A stretch of 64,000 bases of DNA from Watersipora subatra. Its lineage: Eukaryota > Bryozoa > Gymnolaemata > Cheilostomatida > Watersiporidae. Below are positions 36,201 through 46,483 of this stretch, piece by piece. Each line of letters opens with the position of its first letter. Position 1 is the first letter of the stretch. The stretch spans positions 17,594,108 to 17,658,107 of the forward strand of contig NC_088717.1 of the NCBI RefSeq assembly GCF_963576615.1, in the 5' to 3' direction. Below the pieces are notes generated by a model, which saw nothing but the letters and a program-made list of their open reading frames with translations, was not told the DNA's origin and did not search any database. Position numbers and translations under genes: made by a program.

Positions 36201-38785
36201 TCATTTGGGCCGTTTTGGAAAGAGATTCCAACTTACGGCGTTTTTGTGATGGCTGCAATTAACTGTTCATTTTGAGCTATTAAGCGCTTGTAATCACATT
36301 TCTACATATTTTGCTCCTAAAACACAGCAAAGTAAGACATAGTAAACCTTTTGATACCAAATAACCGTAATGTGGATTTTGTTGCAAGTCAACTTTTAAA
36401 ATAGATTCAGCGTTTATGTTGCACGTCTGTCTCGAAGGTAAAAACTCTTCACGTAGTACATTGTAATGTTATACCATCTTGGGCACGCAAACCATAATCA
36501 CTAAATGCACTAAAGTCATTGTAGATACCTATAGTTACTAAGGTTAACATAGTATTTTGGCACTATTTTTAATGATGATGATTAGTACCTATAGCCTACG
36601 ATATTAGCCTACATGCCAATTTTTGCATGCCAACACTGAAACGAACTGAAATCATATGATTGTATATTAAATAATTTTGGATTGTAATCATAGCAAAATA
36701 GACTATATTTTGCTATTACTTGCTACTGATTTCACATTTAGATTTAAACACCTTTACATTTGTATTTCTCCTTCTAATTTATCCCAACGAAATGCTTCTT
36801 TCAAGTTATGAAATTTTAAATTTACAGTTGTTTGAAAACCTTTATACAGTTGTTTTATTTATTTTTAATGTAGTTGTCCTGCTCAAAACCTTTTCCTCAT
36901 GGTATGAAGTTTGAAAGTTGCAGTTGTTTGACAAAATTTGAAAACCTTTACAGTTGTTTTTTTTTTTCTCCCAATGTATTTCAATTACACAAAACACTTC
37001 TCTCATGATATGTAGTTGTAAGTTTAGAATGGCAAATGTTGTTATAATATGTTAAATACAAATCAATTTTATTTTCTGTCCAAAGACTTTTTTATTACCC
37101 GGGCAACGCCGGGTATTACAGCTAGTATACATACTGTATATATATATAAATACCATAAGCTGTTTTTTATTACCTGTGCAACGCAAAGTATTCAGTTAAG
37201 TGTTACATATGTATGCTAGCATGAGATTATATTCATGCACATATGGTATCAAATGTTAGACTGTCTGCGATAGCTGAAGCATCCTAGAATAAGATCATAC
37301 AGGTACATACCAATGTTAAATAAAAATAGATATGCCAAAAAAGTAAATATAAAGGATAGGTAAAAACCAAACATCTACCACAATGTGCTCTACAGTAGCC
37401 TAACATTTGTTTACACGCTTGTGCACACATGAAATCTTATTAGAGAAAAAAAGAGTTAAAATTCAATGTACTTGCTAAAAGTTTCGACGTTGAATGTATT
37501 AGTAAAAGCTAGTACAAGCAGAGAAATAACAAAGGTATAGAAGTACAGTATAGCGCGAACAGCCTCTGCGTATGCAATGGAGGCTTGAAAGGAGGTGTTT
37601 GTTTGTGTGACAGAATCTCTCAGTGTCAGGTCTTCAGAATGTCGTTGAGTGAGGAATACCTGTACTTTATTAATATTCTTCATTAATATAGTAGTAATAT
37701 TCCCCTGAAGCTAAAGCTATTTTTAATAATATTATGTATATGGAATATCTAATAAAGTGCAAATAACGCTTGCACTGGTATTTCAAACATTTGTGGTGTA
37801 AACAACCCTGGTCCTCTCATATACAGTATATTCATAGGTAAAGGACAAAGGTTTGAGCTCAAAAATAGAAACCTTCGATTTGTATGTTACTAAAGCCTGG
37901 TTCCCATATCGATTGCGAGACCCCTGCGGTAATATTGCACAGCAAAATGCTTGCGGCGCTAGGCTCGGCGGCTACTGTTCACGTGAAGCTGCATCTCTAA
38001 TAACTGTATAAAAAATGTTCGCTCGCTATGTCATTTCGATAATGGTGACCTTGACCTGTACAATGCATTTCGGAAGGTTTTGCTCGCAGCTCTTCACGAA
38101 ATTTGAACAGTGCTAAACTTTTGCGTTGATCGCCGGCAACTACCGGTGGTACCCGGTGTGTAGGTTCACATTTCATCGCTGATAGCCTGTGGTGCTGTCG
38201 CCGATCCTTTGCGGTGTATATGGGAACCAGGCTATATCAAAAAATGAAAATAAGGCCATGTCATCGTTAATCCTGTGATCCTATGTACTTTAAGAATGCA
38301 CTTAAAACACTTATCTGCTATGTGCATGTACTAACTGTATTTGTCTCGTCAAGTGTTGCCATAGCAATATTTGATTGTATTCAGTATGTGTAAATGAAGA
38401 TACACCAGAAAGTCCACTCTTTTTTGTTAGAGCTCATTGAATGGACTTAGTGATGATAACCTCAACTGATTAGCTCAATACTGTATATTAAACTACCATG
38501 CGATGTAACGACTAGCTAAATCAAGGTCATCCTGTAGTAACAGTCCTTCTTACTCGTTACAGAGCAGAGACGAGGTACATTCGTAAACTCAAAAGAAGAC
38601 TTGACGATGAGGTGAACAATCGGCGATGTGTCATCTGTCATCACCTCAGTAGAAATATCCTGCTCATGCCGTGCAAGCATGTCTGTCTATGCACCGACTG
38701 TGTCCAAGAGGTGCTGCGTCGCACCCCTGCTACATGCCCTCTATGCAGAGCAAGAATTATCCAAGTTGTTGATGTGTTTCTGTAA
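21216..38785 (+). CDS. RNF26: RNF26-like transmembrane RING E3 ubiquitin ligase, 5 coding exons
   Basis: Exons 21216-21507, 23404-23659, 30001-30203, 33651-33765 and 38563-38785 join in matching phases (1, 2, 1, 2) into 362 aa. Exons 1-3 encode hydrophobic segments: about three membrane spans in residues 18-90, more in exon 2, and one near 205-235 (LLLSVLVSGIYFM). Exon 4 is a short acidic and basic linker. Exon 5 ends with a C3HC4 RING (about 311-352): CVIC, CKHVCLCTDC, CPLC, closing IIQVVDVFL at the extreme C terminus, as human RNF26 closes NVYL. Human RNF26 (433 aa) is an endoplasmic-reticulum E3 ligase that anchors endosomes near the nucleus through SQSTM1 and acts on STING; I infer a similar location. 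The first donor is chosen for phase (GTATAG at 21508); GTACGT at 21504 would break the frame. Introns are large and packed with repeats. Confidence 0.88.
22247..22868. mobile_element. MITE with TA target duplication (intron 1 of RNF26-like)
   Basis: Left end CTCTACAGGATAAAATTATT and right end in reverse CTCTACAGGATGAAATTATT form inverted repeats of about 22 bp, each flanked by TA. 622 bp, non-coding, with further TTCGCG-type inverted motifs inside. The TA target fits the Tc1/mariner superfamily. Confidence 0.8.
23130..23234 (+). repeat. 21-bp minisatellite, short array
   Basis: Five units of about 21 bp (TTCATAGATGTTCACCTATGA type) after the leader ACTCGGAGATGTCCATCTATG. The same unit and leader recur at 24235. 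Both arrays lie outside the coding exons: this one is in intron 1, just before exon 2. Confidence 0.85.
24235..24608 (+). repeat. 21-bp minisatellite, long array
   Basis: About 17-18 units of TTCATAGATGTTCACCTATGA with GATG/GAAG and GATT/GGTT/GATC variants, led by ACTCAGAGATGTCCATCTATG. The unit length keeps one frame open, so a spurious repetitive frame appears. It lies in intron 2 of the RNF26-like gene, 575 bp past exon 2. Confidence 0.9.
24789..26008. mobile_element. Long TIR element with TA target duplication
   Basis: Left CCCTAGGACACTTATGTATT and right, in reverse, CCCTAGGACACTTATATTTC are flanked by TA on both sides. 1220 bp. Inside, near 25130, a run CAGTCAAACTCGGATAACTC looks like the end of another CAGT-type element nested in it. 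No transposase is visible. It lies in intron 2 of the RNF26-like gene. Confidence 0.75.
26011..27580. other. Intronic sequence, nothing recognised
   Basis: Open frames here (for example 26638-27000) have no recognisable domain and no splice-site support. I see no repeat with a partner in the window. Confidence 0.4.
27583..27660 (+). repeat. tRNA-derived SINE head
   Basis: Box A-like TGGTGTGGTGGTAGCGTGC and box B-like GTTTGATTCTCGTGC are about 35 bp apart, preceded by GGTGACTGAG, as in many invertebrate tRNA-SINEs. The downstream part to about 27720 is probably the SINE body. No anticodon arm folds well, so it is not a working tRNA gene. Confidence 0.5.
28430..28700 (+). mobile_element. Internal fragment of the Helitron family
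   Basis: Landmarks TTTAGTAAGCTAAA, ACACGTCTGTCT and ACTAAAGTTACTGTAGGTAA occur in the same order and orientation as in the complete copies at 34913-37125 and 49286-50418. The terminal hairpin is absent here. Confidence 0.6.
29052..29231 (-). pseudogene. PIF1-like helicase C-terminal fragment, probably from an autonomous Helitron
   Basis: The minus-strand frame reads LDLAWGLTIHKSQGLTTAKA, then GISFVALSRVWNINDLLV, then FARERIT and a stop. HKSQG and FVALSRV are helicase motifs V and VI of the PIF1/RRM3 group, the family fused to the Rep domain in Helitron replicases. Only 59 residues are seen and nothing upstream continues the frame, so it is a fragment. Confidence 0.75.
29895..29984. mobile_element. 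End of a Tigger-type MITE next to RNF26-like exon 3
   Basis: In reverse the right end reads CAGTGCACCCTCAGAATACG, then a body ending near 29895. TA follows at 29985-29986. The CAGT start, CCTC core and ATACGA run resemble the termini at 48968-49242 and 33909-34697. The opposite end was not found. Exon 3 starts only 16 bp further on. Confidence 0.55.
30470..33475 (+). repeat. 3-kb polypyrimidine satellite (12-bp unit) in intron 3
   Basis: About 250 units of a 12-bp block such as TTCCTCTCTCTA, with variants CTCTCCA and CTCTTTCTCTA. The sense strand is almost pure C/T for 3 kb, so the complementary strand is almost pure purine. Long frames on both strands (IPLS- and RNRE-type repeats) are artefacts of a unit divisible by three. 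A higher-order repeat of about 498 bp is visible (32291-32788 against 32789-33286). Confidence 0.97.
33909..34697. mobile_element. Tigger-type MITE carrying a copy of RNF26-like exon 3
   Basis: Left end TAGTCATACCTCAACATACG and right end in reverse CAGTCATACCTCTATATACG are inverted, with TA at 33907-33908 and 34698-34699. The family resembles 48968-49242. A triplicated CTCGTATCTCAAAGATGA lies near the right end. Just inside the left repeat is a damaged copy of the host gene's exon 3. Confidence 0.7.
33930..34035 (+). pseudogene. Degraded duplicate of RNF26-like exon 3
   Basis: Matches 30065-30212 with small deletions: shared runs are CTGCTCACTAACTGGCAAGG, TTGTCAGCGGAATCT and CGATTCCATCGACYTRCCGACG. 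Similarity runs past the exon-3 donor into intron sequence (GTAACTTTTT versus GCTAATTTTT), so this is a DNA-level duplication, not a retrocopy. The donor GT is changed to GC, so it is unlikely to be spliced in. Confidence 0.8.
34994..35062 (-). repeat. tRNA-like module inside the Helitron
   Basis: On the minus strand TAGCTCAGTGGTAGAGCG is a perfect box A with a D-arm stem GCTC/GAGC, and CAGTTCAAATCC is a box-B match about 40 bases on. The anticodon and T arms do not fold as in a real tRNA. The Helitron at 49286 has a similar module at the same place. Confidence 0.6.
35483..36395. mobile_element. TTAA-target element with about 210-bp inverted repeats
   Basis: Begins AGGTTGACTTGCAACAAAAT and ends with the inverse (GTTGCAAGTCAACTT), with TTAA on both sides (35479-35482, 36396-36399). 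The inverted similarity runs about 210 bp inward. Other copies end at 5228 and start at 57911. TTAA targets are used by piggyBac and Kolobok elements. No transposase is present. Confidence 0.85.
37894..38233. mobile_element. 340-bp MITE (AGCCTGGTTCCCATAT termini)
   Basis: Left AGCCTGGTTCCCATATCG and right in reverse AGCCTGGTTCCCATATAC give 16-bp inverted repeats. The interior is more GC-rich than its surroundings. The target duplication is not clear, so no superfamily is assigned. Ends 330 bp before the last exon of the RNF26-like gene. Confidence 0.75.
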
Positions 38786-39127
38786 TCACATTTTCTGTTA
38801 CCTTTTCACAATATTAATTTATGCTTTTTTACTTTTTTCCTATTTACATAGTGATCACTTTCCAATTATCTTCCTGGAAAGATTAAAGATTACTTTTCTA
38901 GCATTTAGCCTCAGAACTATTAGTGCAATTTATGGTATCTCTGCAGAGTAAAAATTGCTCATAGCGTAACAGATATAGCCGAGCATTGGTAGTTGCAATT
39001 TGTGTCTGATAGATCTAGCTTGTCTCTCTCACATGTTAAGAATATTTTGTTTAAAAAGCTATACCAATTTTATCTATTCTATATAATTATCTCATCAATT
39101 GCAATGTCTGTAGTTCGGTGAATCTAT

Positions 39128-39262
39128 GGTAACACTCCTCTATATAACATATATAACATCTATATAACATCTATAACACTCCTCTATATAACATATATAA
39201 CATCTATATAACACTCCTCTATATAACATATATAACATCTATAACACTCCTCTATATAACAT
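39128..39262 (+). repeat. Short tandem array, CTATATAACAT/ACACTCCT units
   Basis: Units CACTCCTCTATATAACATAT and ATAACATCTATATAACA alternate about four times. Confidence 0.8.
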
Positions 39263-39337
39263 CAACCAAAATTTTTATTACTATGAATTGTAAACAAAAA
39301 GCTTTATATTGTATTATAGGCAACCACCAGATAATAC

Positions 39338-39343
39338 AATAAA
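39338..39343 (+). terminator. Poly(A) signal candidate for the RNF26-like gene
   Basis: AATAAA 553 bases downstream of the stop codon, on the sense strand and before the convergent neighbour gene. No transcript evidence. Confidence 0.35.
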
Positions 39344-39364
39344 AATATAATTTCACTTTTTACA

Positions 39365-39630
39365 TAATCACAGTAGTCTGATTATAACACATGAGTGTTT
39401 CTATAGTCATAATCACAGTGATCTGATTATAACCCATGAGTATTTCTATAGTCATAGTCACAGTGATCTGATTGTAACCCATGAGTATTTCTATAGTCAC
39501 AGTGATCTGATTGTAACCCATGAGTATTTCTATAGCCATGATCACAGTGATCTGATTATAATTCATGGGTATTTTTATAGCCATGATCACTGATCCGATT
39601 ATAATCCATGAGTCTTTCTACAGTCATTAT
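39365..39630. repeat. 45-51-bp minisatellite, about five units
   Basis: Unit CACAGTGATCTGATTATAAC followed by CCATGAGTATTTCTATAGTCAT; one unit is six bases shorter. It lies between the two convergent genes. Confidence 0.85.
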
Positions 39631-40065
39631 TTTCTACTGATCACTGTTACCATACAGTGATCAGTACACTGTCAGTCATTCCATCACTGCTACGGAGTAC
39701 GACAGAATAATAAGCTGTATAAAAAATATTTATCACGAAACATGTGTCAGAGGTCGATAGGTATCCTTAATTAGGTTGGCTTTACGTTTAGCCTCGTTTA
39801 GCCTCGTCAACTTTGCTCTGAATGTATAGGTGAGTGGTCTTTTGTTTCCCTAATACAGATTAGACCAGTATACTAAAAACTTAAATACACATGCTAGATT
39901 CGCTTTTGTTTTTCCCTTTATGTGTATTTCTCTATAATATTGAAAATATTAACACACTACAGTAGAGAGATTGTGTTTCTCCTTTTTCCTTCCATGTAGA
40001 TTACCCCATTAAGATGAGAAAGTAGAGGTAACAAATGCTTAGCCAGGTTGTTTATCGAAAATAGA

Positions 40066-40071
40066 TTTATT
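40066..40071 (-). terminator. Poly(A) signal candidate for the EB-module gene
   Basis: AATAAA on the minus strand, 145 bases after the TAA at 40216-40218. Confidence 0.4.
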
Positions 40072-40215
40072 AGAACTATTAGCTTGTTTAAAAGGTATTA
40101 TCTATCATGATTACGCACAAACTTGACTCTGTTTTCACCATCTATTGTTTTGTGCTTTCAGCTGGCAACAATAGCGTTTCTTTGGTTCCGGTCAGGCAAC
40201 AGCTTCTGTCAAACA

Positions 40216-43200
40216 TTAGCCTTGTTTGCTGTTATCTTTCCTACTAGTCACATTCTTGTCTACTTTCCGTGTTGATTTTGATTTACTTGTTGTTTTATCT
40301 TTGGATGATTCAACTTTTTGCTTTTTATTTTTGTTAGGGAATTCTTTATGCTCCTTTTCCAGTGCCGCTTTAGGGACTTTGGCAACACTGGCTTTTTCTT
40401 CGATAGATGCTGATTTCACAGTGGCAGCTGATTGTGTGCCATGTTTGACCTCTTTTTGTTTGTTGGCAACCGTTACAGGTGCTTGAGAGTTATCACCCTT
40501 AGAGGAGCTGGTGGTTTCATCCGAAGAGCTACTCACCGTCTTCACCACAATGTTTGGCAGTGGCTGACGCCGCTCCATTGCAGGTACATCCGCTCTTGAC
40601 TGGCGGTGAACTTCGTCTTGACATAACAAAATTATTCATGTTTATGTATTACAATGACAGTTTTTCTATCAGGCATTCTACAACATTGACACTAGTAAAA
40701 GTTATGAGTTTGCATTATTTGAAACTATTACCAGCATTGTTTTACAATATTTAATAACATTATGATTTTGCTGATATTCCTGGTTTTATAGGTATGACCT
40801 TTTACACCGTGGGTTACGCATACAATATATATAACATATTCATGTGTGCCCTATACAATGACTAAAATTCAAACGATTCTATTCTAAGGTCTGACCCAAC
40901 TTTAGCAAATAGTGAACTATTTGACAGTGTACTGACAACAAACTGCTAACACTTAAATCTAAGGTGCAAGATAACCAGAGATGTAGTCATCTAAAAAACA
41001 AACAATGAAGCTATCTCAGTCTACATATAAAACTCTCAGTGACAGTGTTTGTCTTTTGTTTGCCCGTATTTCACTTGTCTGTCTTTTATTTGTCTGTCTT
41101 TCGCTTGTCCATCTTTCGCTTGTCCATCTTTTGCTTGTCTGTTTTCTATTTGTCCGTCTTTTGCTTGTCCATCTTTCATTTGTCCGTCTTTCGCTTGTCT
41201 GTCTTTTGCTTGTCCATTTTTTGCTCGTCCAATTTTGGTTTGTCTGCTTTTTGCTTGTCCGTTTTTCGTTTGTCCGTCTTTCACTTGTCCATCTTTCGTT
41301 TGTCCGTCTTTCGCTTGTCCGTTTTTCGCTTGTCCATCTTTCGCTTGTCCGTCTTTCTCTTGTCCATCTTTCGCTCATCCATTTTTGGTTTGTCTGTTTT
41401 TCGCTTGTTCATCTTACGTTTGTCCATATTTTGTTTGTCCGTCTTTTGCTTCTCCGTCTTTCATTAGTTTGTCAGTCTTATAGTGTTTGTTGAAGCAATA
41501 ATCACCTAAACCATGGTTACTCTATTAATCTGCACCTTGATTCGTACATGGTATCCATGTCATCAGTCCAAGTACATACCTAGATCTCTATCAGAAAGCT
41601 CAGCTCGACAATATGCCAGGAATAAGCCAGCTAGAAGACTTCCAACAGCGACCATGATAAACATTGAATATTGAACTACCAATGGGTACTCTCCATTCTG
41701 CCCCCATGGCTTCACAGTTTGGAGTTTCTTTGGATAACGCTTCACTTCATACTTCCATCCTGTGAAACGTTGTAGGTAGTGTAAGTCTCAAGCTAGTGAC
41801 AATAAAAACAGAAAATAAAATTTGGTATAATTTGAGAAAAGAAATAGCGAGGTAGAATAAAAAATATGTTGCTGCCAGCTGACTAAATTTGTGAAAGAGC
41901 TGTTTATTATGTCTGAATTAAATTAACGTGCTAACAACAGCTAAGGTGATGCTGACCTCACACTCCCCAGCAATAGAATAATTGATGAAAATGAAACTAG
42001 GCCAAACAAGAAGAAAAGAAAAACAAACATAATTTTATTCCAACACGAGTTTCATACTTAGCGACAGCTATAAAGAATTATGCCTTTACAAACACAGCGA
42101 CATGCAAAGTAATTATCAAAGCTATAACAACAAGTGTAGTTAGGCTAAGCGAAGAGTGATAAAATATGCTTGTGCGAGACTGCTACATGAAGTTGTGTAC
42201 TCTTGGTTCAAATGATTGAATAGACAATTCCCAATTTCGTAAACAGGACAATTAGCAGAGCCTACCGTGATTTAATGGTATAAAAAACCTGATCAGTAAA
42301 TAACATGGTCCAATTACCAAATAAGGCACTGTTGGTGACAGAAAAGGATTCAAACCTTAAATTGATCTCTCTACCAAATCACCTTGTACAAATTTGCATG
42401 CCTGTTGACAGGCAATCGTCTAAATTAAGTTCAGGGAAGGAAGCTAATGACAATCATTCGATATATTTACCACATACTATTAACTAAACAATGCATAAAC
42501 ACATCAATGAGTTGCAAACTAAATTTTTTAACAGAGAGGTTGTCACAGCTGCCATTCCCATACTTTGTGAGACATCTGAAAAAATCATGTTTTAGGATTC
42601 ATCTCCCTTTTCAATAAGATTTCGTAAGTAGCGATAATTGAAAGCAGATTTGCAATTTTTCTAATGATTGTTTTGCAGTGACTAAAGTCAATGCTGAAGT
42701 CAAAATTTATCTTCCATTTATCCTTCAACATTCTATTTACTACAATTACTCCATATGTTATATATTTATATATGTGTGCACATCTTGTATCTATATAAAC
42801 ATGTGTTTGTTTGTCTTTTGTTGATCTGTCTTTCCGTTTGTTCAGTACTAGCAACAATAATTAAAAATGAAAAATTAGCTGTGCACTGTATTTCAACATG
42901 GAACCTGCACTTCTGCAGACAAGCATTTATCCAGTACACTAGGTTGTCTAACTGGCTATACTATGAAATAAATTGTGCACATACTTATTACATATGGCAA
43001 TCTTTTATGGCTTCATGCTAATCATTTCAGCTGGCATTATGCCAACATTGTGCTAGAATTTCTGGTCAGAAAAAAATGCTTAAACTCACATGGGCATCAG
43101 GACTATTGCAATTAGTATAGAGCTGTAATAGGCACCGCAGCTGGTACAGTATGTACGAATTACGCAGAATAAGCACAGTGCACAAAAATAAACAAATACC

Positions 43201-46200
43201 TTCCTTTAAAAAGTAAAAGGTAGATGTTGTATATATACTATTCAAGATATCTAATACACTAATATCTATATAGATATACTATATCTATTAATAGCTACGT
43301 TATTCTAATAATAGCTATAGCCGGACAATCAAAACGACAAATACACACACCAACTTTGAAAAAATATATATATAGATATATATGTATAAAAAGTTACTCT
43401 CGGCCAATGATGGTATAGGCACACAGTTTTCAGCCTCAAACTTGCTGATGCCATATCCTGCTATACATGTGCAGAATTCATTGTCACAATGTGTATTGCC
43501 TATGCCTCTGCATTCAACATCTGTCTGGCAGGTGGTGTATGTGGCCTACAATAACATTAGTAAGGCCACTAGAGAAGCTTTTGGAAATACTCATGACAAT
43601 TATGGAGAAAAATCAATAATGATGATTATTTTATGAGTTGTAAAACACCCCATTCTTGATGAGTTCCATGAATTTTACATAACAAGCCACGCATTGAGAA
43701 AGCTGGAACAGCCATGAAGGAGATGGTGACTCTCGGTTGAATTATGTATTTTTTTGCAATGATTCTGCAATCCTTCCATGTCTGGCTGTAGAAGTTTATT
43801 TTTTATGTTTTCATGGATTTTGAGTAAACTTCATCATAGCCTGACCAAAGTCAATAGCTCAACTGCTGTAGAAGTAGAGTTGGAATATTGCAGCTCCGAT
43901 CCAATTTCCATTAGGGTCAGCCACTACATTATCTTTGATATGATTTGAGCAGAAGACTAACATAGATATCGTCCATAATATTATTGCTATTATGAATAAG
44001 CTTAAAAAAGAATATTAGTAATAACAGAAACCCTTAATAAAAGGACACTAATCTTTTCTGACATTTTCATGGTGACACCAGTTAGAGCACAACTAAATTG
44101 GAGAACCATCTAATAATGTTAAACGAATTTCAACATATTAAAAGGCTGCAAGTCATCAACTTATATAGCCAAGTTTTATCTCAAAATACCGTTCTAATCT
44201 CATTTCACTATGAACATTATTATTTACTTAAACTCATGCAAAACAATTATAATTAAGACTTTATTATAAAAATAAAAGGTTGATGGTAGCTTGTCTGTAA
44301 AGCATAGTTGCCCAAGCTGTTTGGATCTCTCTCAGCCAGCTAATCTATTGATGAAAACAATAGCAAGTTATTGAAACCTTCCCTTGAGAAAGGAACTGCT
44401 CATCATATTATATAAACTTTCAGTTTACTAGTTTACAATCTGATGTTTTAGCAGGCATTTGTATGTATTTGCTGTTTCTTCGGTCAGCGCTGTTGAAGAT
44501 ACGTATAACTTCCCACAGACAATCACCATGAAAATATCACACTCAAAGACAAGCAAAAACATGAAGAACGAGAAGCTCAATTTGTTTTTAATGCTTCAAA
44601 TTCAATGATTCATGATTGAATGATTCAGGCTTGGGCAGTCATGAATTAGTAGATAAATGAGTGTAGGAGCATCAAGCTTATGTACATGTGTACATAAGCA
44701 GATCAGGTATGTATTTAGGCTCCATACCTACACATGTCTATATAGATCAGTGTTAGTATTTTTGTCTTTTTGACTTTTCGTGCACCCTATGTCCAGTTAT
44801 AGCGGTGTCCCTATGTCCAGTTACAGCGGTGTCCCTATGTCCAGTTACAGCGGTGTCCCTATGTCCAGTTACAGCGGTGTCCCTATGTCCAGTTACAGCG
44901 GTGTCCCTATGTCTAGTTACAGCGGTGTCCCTATGTCCAGTTATAGCGGTGTCCCTATGTCCAGTTACAGCGGTGTCCCTATGTCCAGTTACAGCGGTGT
45001 CCCTATGTCCAGTTACAGCGGTGTCCCTATGTCCAGTTACAGCGGTGTCCCTATGTCCAGTTACAGCGGTGTCCCTATGTCCAGTTACAGCGGTGTCCCT
45101 ATGTCCAGTTACAGCGGTGTCCCTATGTCCAGTTATAGCGGTGTCCCTATGTCCAGTTATAGCGGTGTCCCTATGTCCAGTTACAGCGGTGTCCCTATGT
45201 CCAGTTACAGCGGTGTCCCTATGTCCAGTTACAGCGGTGTCCCTATGTCCAGTTACAGCGGTGTCCCTATGTCCAGTTACAGCGGTGTCCCTATGTCCAG
45301 TTACAGCGGTGTCCCTATGTCCAGTTACAGCGGTGTCCCTATGTCCAGTTACAGCGGTGTCCCTATGTCCAGTTACAGCGGTGTCCCTATGTCCAGTTAC
45401 AGCGGTTAAAATCCAGTAATGATAAACCCGTATTGCAGAGGATTTGACTAAACCATTAAGCTACACGGAATACACTAGCTTAATTGGGCAAAGTGATTAT
45501 CTGCGTTAGAATACACATAGTGATTCTGTGTTTCACGCAATGTCACTAAAGCTTGCTTTCACGGCTTGTCCTATCTTTACTCGGAGATTGTATAAAACGT
45601 ACCATTGAGTACAAACATTGCTGGTTCTTGCAACCATAGATTTTAGTATTAAAACCATAGCAGTCCTCTACTGACTGGCAGTCATGATTGAAGTCCTGGT
45701 GTAAAACTACAACAAACAAGTATTCTACCGCCTATAAATGGTAGATATCCATCTAATCTTATGATATTTTGTTATAAAACAAAGCTGGATTCAATAGTAT
45801 TTAATAATATATTGCATTATAATATATTATTTCGTATATTCATATATAAAAATCGGCTACATGTACATATATATAAAATATAGCAATAGCTAATGGGTAT
45901 ATAAGCTAGGTTATCTGATCAACAGTTTGTTGCATATTTGAGAGTCAATAAACTACATTTGTTATACTTCTACTGTTATTCATGCAGACTGCAGAGCAGC
46001 ATATCACTAACTACAAAAACAAAAAAACCATCAAAAACATGAACACCGAACTATTAACAAGGTTGCTAAGCTCATGCTAGAGTTGTCAGCAATATTGACT
46101 AGCCATGGAAACCAGGGTCATTGGCATATATGCTGTAGCCATAATATTAGCACCATGAGTTGAGCTTTTTAAGACATTTAGAATCACCATATCATGAACT

Positions 46201-46483
46201 TGAAGTAAGCTTGCTAGACATTCTATCAGCAGGTACACTAATAAAATTCCATAAATTTGCTCAAAGTAAATATTAAAACAAATTGAGCTGGCCTTTAGCA
46301 AATCTCGTACATGAAAGCTTTAGTCAATCGTATCTGAATATATAGATATCTGAATAAACTGAAAGAATACCTTGATAACGTACCTTGCAGTGGTGGCAGA
46401 GATATATTCAATGAAGCCTCCACTCTACTATGAGATGCAAAAGGGATCAATAACATACACAAGCCTGACGGGATAATTTTCAT
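40216..46483 (-). CDS. Single-pass membrane protein with two EB-like Cys-rich modules, 5 exons, 310 aa
   Basis: Exons 46384-46483, 45603-45706, 43398-43545, 41580-41759 and 40216-40616 join in matching phases (1, 0, 1, 1) with GT-AG borders. Exon 1 gives a signal peptide (MKIIPSGLCMLLIPFASH, cleavage near residue 23). Exon 2 is a Cys module (CQSVEDC, GCKNQQC). Exon 3 is an EB/EGF-like module: CQTDVEC, HCDNEFCTC, then C after 14 residues. Exon 4 has a basic stretch (KYEVKRYPKKLQTVK) and one membrane span (MFIMVAVGSLLAGLFLAY). Exon 5 is a cytosolic tail of about 130 residues, Ser-rich then Lys-rich (KNKKQKVESSKDKTTSKSKS). EB modules occur mainly in invertebrate secreted and surface proteins of unclear role. 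I do not recognise an orthologue; a receptor or adhesion-like surface role is only an inference. It converges on the RNF26-like gene. Confidence 0.78.
41050..41470. repeat. 15-bp minisatellite, about 28 units, in intron 4 of the EB-module gene
   Basis: Unit TTTCGCTTGTCCGTC with many variants (CATC, TTTG, TTTT). Divisible by three, so several frames on both strands stay open; none is a gene. Confidence 0.93.
44788..45407. repeat. 24-bp minisatellite, 26 units, nearly perfect, in intron 2 of the EB-module gene
   Basis: Unit CTATGTCCAGTTACAGCGGT plus GTCC, 26 times with only occasional T for C. Two plus-strand frames stay open throughout (MSSYSGVP and CPVTAVSL repeats). No start codon with upstream gene structure supports translation; the array lies antisense in an intron. 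Its uniformity implies recent expansion. Confidence 0.95.

Larger units (their letters stand above)
34913..37125 (+). mobile_element. Helitron, nested host of a TTAA element
   Basis: 5' end TCTATAATTCTCAAAG after A; 3' end ACCCGGGCAACGCCGGGT hairpin, then ATTACAG, CTAG and T. Without the 913-bp insertion at 35483-36395 it is 1.3 kb, close to the 1133-bp copy at 49286. It has no Rep/helicase gene. A second, decayed terminus (TTATTACCTGTGCAACGC) follows at 37168-37200. It lies in intron 4 of the RNF26-like gene. Confidence 0.8.

Noticed and set aside
41005-41493. Overlapping Cys-rich and Thr/Lys-rich frames
   Set aside because: 15-bp minisatellite, open in several frames at once on both strands.
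43640-43790. Possible extra exon of the EB-module gene (IIAKKYIIQPRVTISFMA)
   Set aside because: Its donor phase does not match the following exon, and the gene joins correctly without it.
44780-45409. Repetitive protein MSSYSGVP x 26
   Set aside because: Minisatellite within an intron of a minus-strand gene; no gene structure around it.
46086-46301. Minus-strand frame after a good acceptor, in phase with exon 1 of the EB-module gene
   Set aside because: No usable donor, and the Cys-rich exon at 45603-45706 fits both phase and domain better.
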